Positions 1 through 5,824 of a stretch of DNA of 10,978 bases are shown in pieces. A program made the translations under genes and the position numbers. How positions within the stretch are numbered: the stretch's first letter is position 1; each line of letters starts with the position of its first letter. Location: the NCBI GenBank assembly GCA_903923345.1, contig CAIXXI010000217.1, positions 1 through 10,978 of the forward strand. The letters are read 5' to 3'. A model generated the notes under the pieces. The model saw nothing but the letters and a program-made list of their open reading frames with translations. It was not told the DNA's origin and ran no database searches. The DNA is from an uncultured Burkholderiales bacterium (GTDB lineage: Bacteria > Pseudomonadota > Gammaproteobacteria > Burkholderiales > Burkholderiaceae_E).

Positions 1-283
1 CGGTTGCCGGGTCCATCAGGACGATGGTGGCCATGAGGGTGGGCAGCCCGCGCGCCGGATTGTCGGGATACAGGGTGATCAGCTTGGTGCCCAGCGCATG
101 GGCCGTGCGGGCCGGCTTCATGAACAGCATGCCGTTCTGAGCGGGCATATCGAAGACGCTGCGCAGCGGCTGATCGACCCGGCCGGTGGACAGGTCGATC
201 AAGGCGTTCTTCATGGCCGGCAGCAGCGCCTCGAGCGAGAGCAGGCTGCGCACGGCATCGTCATCCAGGTAGAGCGTCTTCAT
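1..283 (-). CDS. Ornithine cyclodeaminase/mu-crystallin family protein, N-terminal part (runs off the left edge)
   Basis: The minus strand has an open frame from an ATG at 283 to the window edge, giving 94 full codons. It begins MKTLYLDDDAVRSLLSLEAL and continues with the family's N-terminal layout: an early helix containing LLPAMKNALIDLSTGRVDQP, then 'GMLFMKPA', then a 'GTKLITLYPDNPARGLPT' strand-turn-strand that precedes the NAD-binding half. Members are NAD(P)-dependent enzymes of the ornithine cyclodeaminase, alanine dehydrogenase or imine/ketimine reductase types. The N-terminal half alone does not say which. The residues facing the substrate, an Arg near 'QPLRS' and the Lys of 'GTKL', are in the expected places. 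No strong ribosome binding site lies before the ATG. The gene is divergent from the phosphoesterase gene, with 79 bp between their starts. The Rossmann domain and C terminus are outside the window. Confidence 0.8.
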   Translation of the reverse strand, partial: MKTLYLDDDAVRSLLSLEALLPAMKNALIDLSTGRVDQPLRSVFDMPAQNGMLFMKPARTAHALGTKLITLYPDNPARGLPTLMATIVLMDPAT

Positions 284-362
284 CAGTCGGGTGTGCCGCA
301 GATCGGGTCGGTCGGACGGAGGAGATCGAGGGTATCGCATCGGCCTCGATAGAATCGGGCGG

Positions 363-1094
363 ATGGTTCCTGGGGTCGATCGATTGCTGGCTGCAACACC
401 GGTGCGCTTTCTGGCGGCGCGGGCGATCTGCTGGCCGGCACAGCGCACCCTGTTCGTGGCCGATGTCCATCTGGGCAAGGCCGAAACCTTCAGCGCGCTC
501 GGTGTGCCCGTGCCGGCGGGTGCGACGCAGTCGACCCTGCATCGGCTGATGGCGATGGTCGATGCCTGTGATATAGGCACCCTGGTGATCCTGGGCGATC
601 TGCTGCACGCGCGGGCGGCCCACTCGGATGCCGTGCTCGGGCCTCTGGAGTCGGCGCTCAGGCGCAGGCATGAGCTGAGAGTGTGCCTGGTGCGGGGCAA
701 CCATGATGACCGGGCGGGCGACCCGCCCGAGCAGCTGGGCATCGAGATGCTCGATGACGCGCATCGCCTCGGCCCCTTCGAGTTGTGCCATCACCCGACT
801 GACCGCGATGCCGGGCGCGATGCGCTCGGCGCGGCCCGTGTTAAATCACCGGATTCAGGCCACCGGCTGGCCGGGCATCTGCATCCTGCGGTGAGGCTGC
901 GAGGTCGGGCTTCGCGCGGGGTGCGCCTGCCCTGTTTCTGCGTGTCCGGGCATCAGACCATCCTGCCGGCCTTTGGCGATTTCACCGGTGCGGCAACCAT
1001 CGAGCGCCTGCCCGGCGAGACCCTGCTGGCGATTGCCGACGATCACCTGTTCGAACTGTCAGACCGCCCGACCCAGGTCCGATCGCGGGTCTGA
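363..1094 (+). CDS. pdeM: PdeM-like metallophosphoesterase (ligase-associated DNA damage response endonuclease family)
   Basis: A 243-aa calcineurin-like phosphoesterase. The metal-site motifs appear in order: D34-x-H36 in 'FVADVHLGKAETF', G78-D79 in 'VILGDLLHARA', G112-N-H-D in 'LVRGNHDD', H143/H144 in 'LCHHP', and G171-H-L-H-P175. The C-terminal 'LPAFGDFTGA' is characteristic of PdeM proteins, which are usually found with an ATP-dependent DNA ligase, a ligase-associated exonuclease and an Lhr-type helicase. None of those partners is next to it here: the upstream gene is divergent and the downstream gene (nudC) is convergent, so it appears monocistronic. The ATG at 363 gives the usual family length. 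An in-frame GTG at 291 would add 24 low-complexity Arg/Gly-rich residues and is less likely. The ribosome binding site is weak. The family call is firm; the role in DNA repair is inferred from the family. Confidence 0.85.
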   Translation: MVPGVDRLLAATPVRFLAARAICWPAQRTLFVADVHLGKAETFSALGVPVPAGATQSTLHRLMAMVDACDIGTLVILGDLLHARAAHSDAVLGPLESALRRRHELRVCLVRGNHDDRAGDPPEQLGIEMLDDAHRLGPFELCHHPTDRDAGRDALGAARVKSPDSGHRLAGHLHPAVRLRGRASRGVRLPCFCVSGHQTILPAFGDFTGAATIERLPGETLLAIADDHLFELSDRPTQVRSRV

Positions 1095-1132
1095 GCCGTG
1101 ATGCGGAAGCGGTCAGTGCCCGGCTTAGACCC
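1087..1132. terminator. Stem-loop spanning both stop codons of convergent pdeM and nudC; possible shared terminator
   Basis: GGGTCTGAGCC (1087-1097) can pair with GGCTTAGACCC (1122-1132), an 11-bp stem with one G-U wobble in the plus-strand transcript and a 24-base loop. The left arm contains the pdeM TGA (1092-1094) and the right arm contains the nudC TAA (1125-1127, read on minus). The location suits a bidirectional terminator in the 30-bp convergent gap. There is no clear U-tract on either side and the loop is long, so intrinsic termination is uncertain. Confidence 0.35.
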
Positions 1133-1961
1133 CGGCACGCATCCGTGCGACCGTGGCATCGATCAAGGCGCGCGCAATGCTTAGGCGCGGCGGGATCTGC
1201 GGCAGCGCATCGTAGTGAAACCACTGCGCATCGGCCAGCTCGGCGGGATCGTGCCGGACCTCGCCACCGGCATATTCCGCAGTGAACGCGATCATCAGCG
1301 AATTCGGGAACGGCCAGCTCTGGCTGGCGAAATAGCGGGGATTGCGAATTTCCACGTTGGTCTCTTCGCGCACCTCTCGAATCACGCATTCCTCGATGGT
1401 CTCGCCGGCCTCCAGAAAGCCGGCCAGCGCGCTGTAGCGGCCGGGCGGAAAGTTGATGCCCCGGCCCAGCAGGAGTTCATCGCCGCGGGTCACCAGGGCC
1501 ATCATCGCCGGTGAAATCCGCGGGTAGACCGTCATGCGGCATTGCGGGCAGCGTTTGGCGCGCTCACCGGCGGCCTGTTCAGTCGGCACGCCACAGGCGC
1601 CGCAGAACCGATGGGTTCGATCCCATTCGAGCATCTGAACCGCACGCATCGCGATCGACAGGGTCTCATCGTCGAGTGCGCCGAACCAGTTGCGAAGACC
1701 GGCCGCCCGCCAGCCGTCCGGCATGTGATCGGCGGGATGGTCATCGGGCAAGGCCACGGCGAGGTGGTCGACGCCCTGATGCCGCCCGATCGGCTGAACG
1801 CGCGCTGCTTCAAAGCCCATGGCACGCCAGCTGCGCCACGGCAGCGCCCGTGGCTCGTCCAGGCTCTGGACCAGCGCATCGCGCACGAAGACATGGACCA
1901 CCGCATCGTCGTGAAGGGTGAGCTCGAGTGCGGGCTGAAAATCGACGGGCGTTTTGAGCAT
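1125..1961 (-). CDS. nudC: NAD(+) diphosphatase / NAD-capped RNA pyrophosphatase NudC (Nudix hydrolase)
   Basis: A 278-aa protein with the full NudC architecture. An N-terminal domain (about 1-110) is followed by a zinc ribbon with C120/C123 ('FCGACG') and C138/C141 ('CPQC'), then the Nudix domain. The Nudix box starts at G181 ('GFLEAGETIEE'), with E187 and the catalytic 'REVREE' at 195-200. The diagnostic NudC motif 'SQSWPFPNS' is at 213-221 and separates this family from other Nudix enzymes. NudC hydrolyses NAD(H) to NMN(H) plus AMP and removes NAD caps from RNA 5' ends in the cytoplasm. One small deviation is N202 where the Nudix consensus has Gly. The ATG start is at 1961, with only a weak AGG upstream. 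The gene is divergent from the NTF2-like gene and convergent with pdeM. Confidence 0.95.
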   Translation of the reverse strand: MLKTPVDFQPALELTLHDDAVVHVFVRDALVQSLDEPRALPWRSWRAMGFEAARVQPIGRHQGVDHLAVALPDDHPADHMPDGWRAAGLRNWFGALDDETLSIAMRAVQMLEWDRTHRFCGACGVPTEQAAGERAKRCPQCRMTVYPRISPAMMALVTRGDELLLGRGINFPPGRYSALAGFLEAGETIEECVIREVREETNVEIRNPRYFASQSWPFPNSLMIAFTAEYAGGEVRHDPAELADAQWFHYDALPQIPPRLSIARALIDATVARMRAGV

Positions 1962-2136
1962 GGGGATCGCCTGAAAAGGTAAAGGGCGGGACCGGGGCGG
2001 TCTGGCCGCACTGCTTGACCGGAGGACTCGATTGTCCCACGCCGCGCCCCGGTGTCGTGTCGGCCCTGTTCCGCATCCGCCAGGTCAGGCCCCCGAGCGG
2101 GCTGGTATCGTTGCCGATCGATTGCAGGAGACCATG

Positions 2137-2631
2137 ATGAGTTTCGAGCAGATTCTCGAGCGGTTTGCGACCGCCGTCGGCGCCGCAGACACGAACGGTT
2201 TGGCCTCGCTGTTCACGCCGGAAGGCGTGTACGACGACTACTTCTTCGGGCCGCATCAGGGGCGCGATGCGATCGCCCACATGCTCGAACGCTTCTACGT
2301 TGGCGGCGAAACCTTCGTGTGGGAGTTCACCGAGCCGGCCTGCAGCGGCGACACCGCCTATGCCCGTTACTGCTTCAGCTATCGGTCGCGCGAGCCCGAC
2401 AGCGCCGGCGAGCTGATCGTTTTCGAGGGCATCAGCCGATTCCGCCTTGAGGATGGCCTGATTGCGCACTACTCCGAGGTTTTCGATCGCGGCGTGGCCT
2501 TCACGCAGCTCGGCTATGCGCCGGGTCGCATCACCCGGCTGCTTGAACGGTATGCCACCGGATTTCGCCAGAGCGAGCCGGTTGCCCGTCACAGCGCCTA
2601 TCGAGACCTCATCCTGAAAGCCCGGACATGA
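2137..2631 (+). CDS. NTF2/SnoaL-like small protein
   Basis: A 164-aa protein with the NTF2-like cone fold pattern: an N-terminal helix ('FEQILERFATAVGAADTNGL'), the early 'LFTPEGVYDDYFFGPHQGRDAI' segment typical of SnoaL-like domains, and alternating beta strands up to 'HYSEVFDRGVAFTQLG' at about 111-126. Such domains are either small isomerases/hydrolases or ligand-binding subunits; the substrate here is not known. The start was chosen from the AGGAG at 2126-2130, which is 6 nt before the ATG at 2137; an adjacent ATG at 2134 is only 3 nt away. An in-frame TTG at 2032, with its own GGAGG at 2021-2025, would add 35 Pro/Arg-rich residues without domain character. The stop codon overlaps the start of the amidohydrolase gene (ATGA), so the two are translationally coupled and probably work on related substrates. 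Confidence 0.75.
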   Translation: MSFEQILERFATAVGAADTNGLASLFTPEGVYDDYFFGPHQGRDAIAHMLERFYVGGETFVWEFTEPACSGDTAYARYCFSYRSREPDSAGELIVFEGISRFRLEDGLIAHYSEVFDRGVAFTQLGYAPGRITRLLERYATGFRQSEPVARHSAYRDLILKART

Positions 2632-4304
2632 ACGATCTGCTGATTCGCAACGCGAGCCTCTACGACGGCCTGGGCAGTCCGGCGCAGGTCACAGACCTTG
2701 CGGTGTCGGGCGGGCGCATCAGCGGCATCGGCCGCGATCTGGGGCCGGCGCGCCAGAGCATCGATGCCGACGGCCTGGCGCTGATGCCCGGCATCATCGA
2801 CAACCACACCCACTACGATGCCCAGGTCACCTGGGATCCGGCCCTGCGGCCGTCCCCGTCGCTCGGCGTGACCACCGCGATCATCGGCAACTGTGGCTTC
2901 ACCATCGCACCGTGCCGCCCGGCCGATCGCGATCGCATCATGCGCAATCTCACCCAGGTCGAAGGCATGTCACTGGACGTGCTGCGCCAGGGCATCCAGT
3001 GGGATTTCGAGACCATCCCTGAATACCTGGGTCAACTCGAGCGCGGCGGTGCATCGATCAACCTGGCGGCATTCGCCGGTCACTCTTCGATCCGGACCTG
3101 GGTGATGGGCGAGGCCGCCACCCAGCGTGCCGCCACCGATGACGAAATCGAACGCATGCGAGCGATCCTGATCGAGGCGATGCAGGCCGGCGCCATCGGT
3201 TTTGCGACCAGCACCTCGCCGGCGCATAACGGCGAGGCGGGTGTGCCGATGCCGTCCAGGCTGGCCGATGACCGTGAGTTGCGGGTCCTGGTCGAGGCCC
3301 TGGGCGAAGCCGGCCGAGGCGTGTTCATGCTGACCAAGGGCGGCCACACCCGGATCGACTTTCTCGAGGAGCTGGCCGCCGCCTCGGGTCGTCCGGTGGT
3401 GATTGCCGCGCTGCTTCACAACCGAACCAACCCGGACGCGGTGTTTGCCGACCTGGAGGCCATCGCCCAGGCCAATGCCCGGGGCCGTTCCCTGCATGGC
3501 GCGGTCTCGTGCTGCCCCCTGACCATGGATTTCACCTTGCACTCGCCTTATCCCGTCGAGGGCCTGCAATCCTGGAAGCCCGCTCTGGGCCTGAAGGGCG
3601 AGGCCTTCAAGGCGATGCTGGCACGGCCCGAGTTTCGCGATGCGATCCGGGCCGAACTGTCGGCCCCCGCGACCTTCCGTCTGTTCAACGGGGAATGGAG
3701 TCAGGTGCAGGTCGTCGAGGTGCGCGATGCGGCCCATGCGCACCTTGAGCAGCGCACCCTGGCTGATCTGGCCGCGCAGTCCGGCCGCGATCCGCTCGAT
3801 GTGATGTTCGATCTGGCGCTGTCCGAGGACCTCGATACCGTGTTCACCGCGACCCTGCTGAATTCGGACGAACAGGCCGTGGCCCGGATGCTCAACCATC
3901 CCAACAGCCTGGTCAGCCTGTCGGACGCAGGCGCTCACCTGACCTTCTTCAATGATGCTGCGTTCGGCCTGCACCTGATGGGCCACTGGTCGCGCGAGCT
4001 CGGTGCGATGAGCTTGTCGCGCGCTGTGCACTGCCTGACCGGCCAGCCGGCGGCCGTCTACGGCCTGCGCGACCGAGGGGTGTTGCGCGTCGGGGCCGCC
4101 GCCGACCTGCTGCTGTTCGATCCGGCCACCGTCGGACGGGGTCCGAAGCGGCGGGTGTTCGACCTGCCAGGCGGCGGGCCGCGCCTGCACACCGACGCGG
4201 TCGGCGTGCACGGGGTCTGGGTCAACGGGGTGCAGGTCGCGGACGCAGACGGGCTGACGGGCGACGCCCGTCCGGGCGTGCTGATTCGGGCATTCGATGC
4301 GTGA
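2628..4304 (+). CDS. D-aminoacylase-like amidohydrolase (N-acyl-D-amino-acid deacylase family)
   Basis: A 558-aa metal-dependent amidohydrolase of the D-aminoacylase family (usual length about 480-580). It has the composite N- and C-terminal beta-sandwich typical of the superfamily. The metal motif is H60-x-H62 in 'GIIDNHTHYDAQ', with the family Cys at C89 in 'IIGNCGFTIAPC'. 'GHSSIR' is at 151-156, H264 in 'ALLHNRTNP' and the late Asp D433 in 'LSDAGAH'. The usual 'HxRxE' His of true D-aminoacylases is not evident: that region reads 'FMLTKGGHT' (233-241), so the real substrate may be another N-acyl or cyclic amide. It lacks a signal peptide and is probably cytoplasmic. It starts within the stop codon of the NTF2-like gene (ATGA, 4-nt overlap), giving a two-gene operon. 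It ends 81 bp before pufC, which has its own promoter. Confidence 0.8.
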   Translation: MNDLLIRNASLYDGLGSPAQVTDLAVSGGRISGIGRDLGPARQSIDADGLALMPGIIDNHTHYDAQVTWDPALRPSPSLGVTTAIIGNCGFTIAPCRPADRDRIMRNLTQVEGMSLDVLRQGIQWDFETIPEYLGQLERGGASINLAAFAGHSSIRTWVMGEAATQRAATDDEIERMRAILIEAMQAGAIGFATSTSPAHNGEAGVPMPSRLADDRELRVLVEALGEAGRGVFMLTKGGHTRIDFLEELAAASGRPVVIAALLHNRTNPDAVFADLEAIAQANARGRSLHGAVSCCPLTMDFTLHSPYPVEGLQSWKPALGLKGEAFKAMLARPEFRDAIRAELSAPATFRLFNGEWSQVQVVEVRDAAHAHLEQRTLADLAAQSGRDPLDVMFDLALSEDLDTVFTATLLNSDEQAVARMLNHPNSLVSLSDAGAHLTFFNDAAFGLHLMGHWSRELGAMSLSRAVHCLTGQPAAVYGLRDRGVLRVGAAADLLLFDPATVGRGPKRRVFDLPGGGPRLHTDAVGVHGVWVNGVQVADADGLTGDARPGVLIRAFDA

Positions 4305-4314
4305 CTCCTGAATC

Positions 4315-4332
4315 TGTCCAGAAAACTTGACA
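4315..4332. promoter_or_regulatory. TGT-N12-ACA element, candidate PpsR/CrtJ site, overlapping the pufC -35
   Basis: TGT (4315-4317), 12 bases, ACA (4330-4332) match exactly the TGT-N12-ACA motif bound by the redox- and light-responsive repressor PpsR/CrtJ in purple bacteria. The element covers the -35 hexamer of the predicted pufC promoter. Six fixed bases occur by chance about once per 4 kb, so the support comes from location next to a photosynthesis gene and from the second copy downstream. Confidence 0.5.
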
Positions 4333-4354
4333 CAATAAATTGTCAGTTTAAGAT
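4327..4354 (+). promoter_or_regulatory. Predicted sigma-70 type promoter of pufC
   Basis: A consensus -35 TTGACA (4327-4332), a 16-base spacer and TAAGAT (4349-4354, 4 of 6 matches to TATAAT) lie in an AT-rich island within otherwise GC-rich sequence. The expected start is near 4361, leaving a leader of about 25 nt before the pufC ATG. A perfect inverted repeat, TGACA-N8-TGTCA (4328-4345), spans the -35 and the spacer. Confidence 0.55.
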
Positions 4355-4358
4355 GACT
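4341..4358. promoter_or_regulatory. Second, imperfect TGT-N12-ACt element overlapping the pufC -10
   Basis: TGT (4341-4343), 12 bases, then ACT (4356-4358) differ from the PpsR/CrtJ motif at the final base. The element begins 26 bp after the first one and covers the -10 hexamer. Paired sites across -35 and -10 are the usual layout for PpsR/CrtJ-repressed photosynthesis promoters. Confidence 0.35.
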
Positions 4359-4385
4359 TTCTGATCGCTCCAGCGGAACGTCATC

Positions 4386-5432
4386 ATGAATCGCATCAAT
4401 CGAATCGGGTCAGGCCTGGCCTTCTTGCTGATGGCTGTCCTCGCCCTGAGTGGATGCGAGCGACCGCCGATCGAGACCGTCCAGACCGGTTACCGGGGCA
4501 CAGGCATGGCCCAGGTCTACAACCCCAGGTTGCTGGAGGATCAGGCTGCCCTCAACCGCATGCCTGAAATCGATCCGCCCGCCCGGGTTCGCGAAAACGC
4601 GCCCAAGGCCGGCGCGGTCTACCAGAACGTCAAGGTGCTCGGCGATCTGAGCCTGGCCGAGTTCGGTCGCACCATGAATGCCATGACCAACTGGGTGTCA
4701 CCGGGTCAGAGCTGCGCCTATTGCCACGTTGAGGGCAATTTCGCCGACGACAGCAAATACACCAAGGTGGTGGCGCGGCGCATGATCCAGATGACCCAGC
4801 ACCTGAATGCCGACTGGAAATCCCACGTCGGCGAGACAGGCGTCACCTGCTACACCTGCCACCGCGGGCAGAACCTGCCGCAGCCGGTCTGGTTCAAGTC
4901 GGTCCCGGAGCGGACAACCGGACTGCAGCCGATCCTGGGTGCTCGCGCCGGGCAGAATGCGCCGTCACCCGATGTGGCGCTGTCGTCGCTGCCCAACCAG
5001 GCCTTCGAGCAGTATCTCCTGTCGGAAGACAGTGCTCGCACCATCCGCGTGGCCAGCAATCAGGCGCTGCCTTCGGGCAATACCAAATCGACGAAGCAGG
5101 CCGAGCACACCTACGGCCTCATGATGCACATGTCGCAGTCGCTGGGCGTGAACTGCACCTATTGCCACAACACCCGCAACTTCGCGAGCTGGGACGAAAG
5201 CCGTCCGCAGCGGGCGACCGCCTGGCACGGCATCCGGATGGTTCGCGACGTGAACCACGACTATCTGGATCCGCTGGCGGGCGTGTTCCCGGTCAACCTG
5301 TCGGGCCGCCTCGGCCCGATGCAAGACACGGCCAAGGTCAACTGCGGCACCTGCCACAAGGGCGCATTCAAGCCGATGTACGGCGCCCAGATGGCCAAGG
5401 AATATCCCGCGCTGCTCAGCCCTTCACCTTGA
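4386..5432 (+). CDS. pufC: Photosynthetic reaction-centre tetraheme cytochrome c subunit (PufC)
   Basis: A 348-aa exported lipoprotein. The hydrophobic segment 10-22 ends in the lipobox LSG-C24, so it is anchored to the periplasmic face of the inner membrane. The family opening 'QTGYRGTGM' follows at 33-41. Four c-type heme sites are present: C110-AYC-H114, C155-YTC-H159, C257-TYC-H261 and C320-GTC-H324. Candidate axial ligands M97, M133, M246 and H147 keep the same spacing to their hemes as Met74, Met110, Met233 and His124 of the Blastochloris viridis subunit. The protein re-reduces the photo-oxidised special pair, taking electrons from soluble carriers such as HiPIP or cytochrome c. All functional residues look intact. 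It normally ends a pufBALMC operon; here it stands alone behind an amidohydrolase gene. Its 3' end overlaps the HiPIP gene. The ribosome binding site is weak (GGA). CytoC_RC proteins also occur outside phototrophs. Confidence 0.93.
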   Translation: MNRINRIGSGLAFLLMAVLALSGCERPPIETVQTGYRGTGMAQVYNPRLLEDQAALNRMPEIDPPARVRENAPKAGAVYQNVKVLGDLSLAEFGRTMNAMTNWVSPGQSCAYCHVEGNFADDSKYTKVVARRMIQMTQHLNADWKSHVGETGVTCYTCHRGQNLPQPVWFKSVPERTTGLQPILGARAGQNAPSPDVALSSLPNQAFEQYLLSEDSARTIRVASNQALPSGNTKSTKQAEHTYGLMMHMSQSLGVNCTYCHNTRNFASWDESRPQRATAWHGIRMVRDVNHDYLDPLAGVFPVNLSGRLGPMQDTAKVNCGTCHKGAFKPMYGAQMAKEYPALLSPSP

Positions 5433-5733
5433 CGAAGGAGCTGCACCAGCCAGTGCCGCTCACCAGTCGATCAACCATCAGGTCGCACTCGGCCCAGGCG
5501 TCGCTGGGCTTGCCCAGCCAGGCCATGCAGCCGGTGCATTTCTGGCCGGCAACATGCTTGGGGAACTTCTTGGTGTCGACCTGAGCCGAGTCGTGCTTGT
5601 AGCCGAGCGAGACGGCCTTGGGCTCGTTTTCTTCGACTTTCTTCGGGGCGGCCTGCAGGCTGCCGGCCGCGGCGATGGCAGCTGTGCCAGAAACGACCTT
5701 CAGCATGAAGACTCTGCGGGGGGTGGAAGGCAT
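5416..5733 (-). CDS. hip: High-potential iron-sulfur protein (HiPIP), Tat-exported
   Basis: A 105-aa precursor with a Tat-type signal ('TPRRVFMLKVV', then 'GTAAIAAAG', likely cleavage after 'SLQA-A'). The mature part of about 76 residues carries the four cluster cysteines C66-x2-C69-x13-C83-x13-C97, the HiPIP pattern, with the typical 'KCTGCM', 'AECD' and 'GTGWCSSF' contexts. HiPIPs are periplasmic one-electron carriers with a 4Fe-4S cluster cycling between +2 and +3. In purple bacteria such as Rubrivivax and Rhodocyclus they reduce the RC-bound tetraheme cytochrome, which is the gene facing this one. Tat export fits assembly of the cluster before transport. The ATG at 5733 is preceded by AAGGAG (5740-5745 on plus) and directly opens the signal peptide. 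The gene is on the same strand as the chemoreceptor gene, 91 bp downstream of it. Its last 17 bp overlap the end of pufC. Confidence 0.93.
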   Translation of the reverse strand: MPSTPRRVFMLKVVSGTAAIAAAGSLQAAPKKVEENEPKAVSLGYKHDSAQVDTKKFPKHVAGQKCTGCMAWLGKPSDAWAECDLMVDRLVSGTGWCSSFVKVKG

Positions 5734-5754
5734 GGCGGACTCCTTGTAGCGGGT

Positions 5755-5767
5755 GATCGAATCGATC
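5755..5767. repeat. 13-bp palindrome upstream of the HiPIP gene
   Basis: GATCGA-A-TCGATC is a perfect palindrome with a single central base, placed about 22-34 bp before the HiPIP start codon. It is a candidate regulator site, but GATC/TCGA-rich palindromes are also frequent in GC-rich genomes. Confidence 0.35.
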
Positions 5768-5776
5768 GGTTGCGGG

Positions 5777-5800
5777 GGGCTTCGAAACGAGGGCTTCGAA
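5777..5800. repeat. Tandem GGGCTTCGAA direct repeat (14-bp period) upstream of the HiPIP gene
   Basis: GGGCTTCGAA occurs at 5777-5786 and again at 5791-5800, separated by ACGA. Each copy contains the palindromic core TTCGAA. Together with the nearby 13-bp palindrome, this is most of the 91-bp gap between the chemoreceptor stop and the HiPIP start. It could be an operator array or a simple duplication. No convincing -35/-10 pair was found in the gap. Confidence 0.4.
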
Positions 5801-5824
5801 TCGAGGGTTTTGGTTTCAGGCAGT

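Noticed and set aside
2970..4211. A 413-codon open frame on the minus strand opposite the amidohydrolase gene
   Set aside because: It lies wholly antisense to a gene with clear family motifs. Its Arg/Gln/Gly/His-rich translation has no recognisable domain and is the usual by-product of GC-rich codon use.
4328..4345. TGACA-N8-TGTCA read as an FNR/CRP-type site
   Set aside because: It does not match TTGAT-N4-ATCAA (FNR) or TGTGA-N6-TCACA (CRP); the TGT-N12-ACA reading fits the gene context better.
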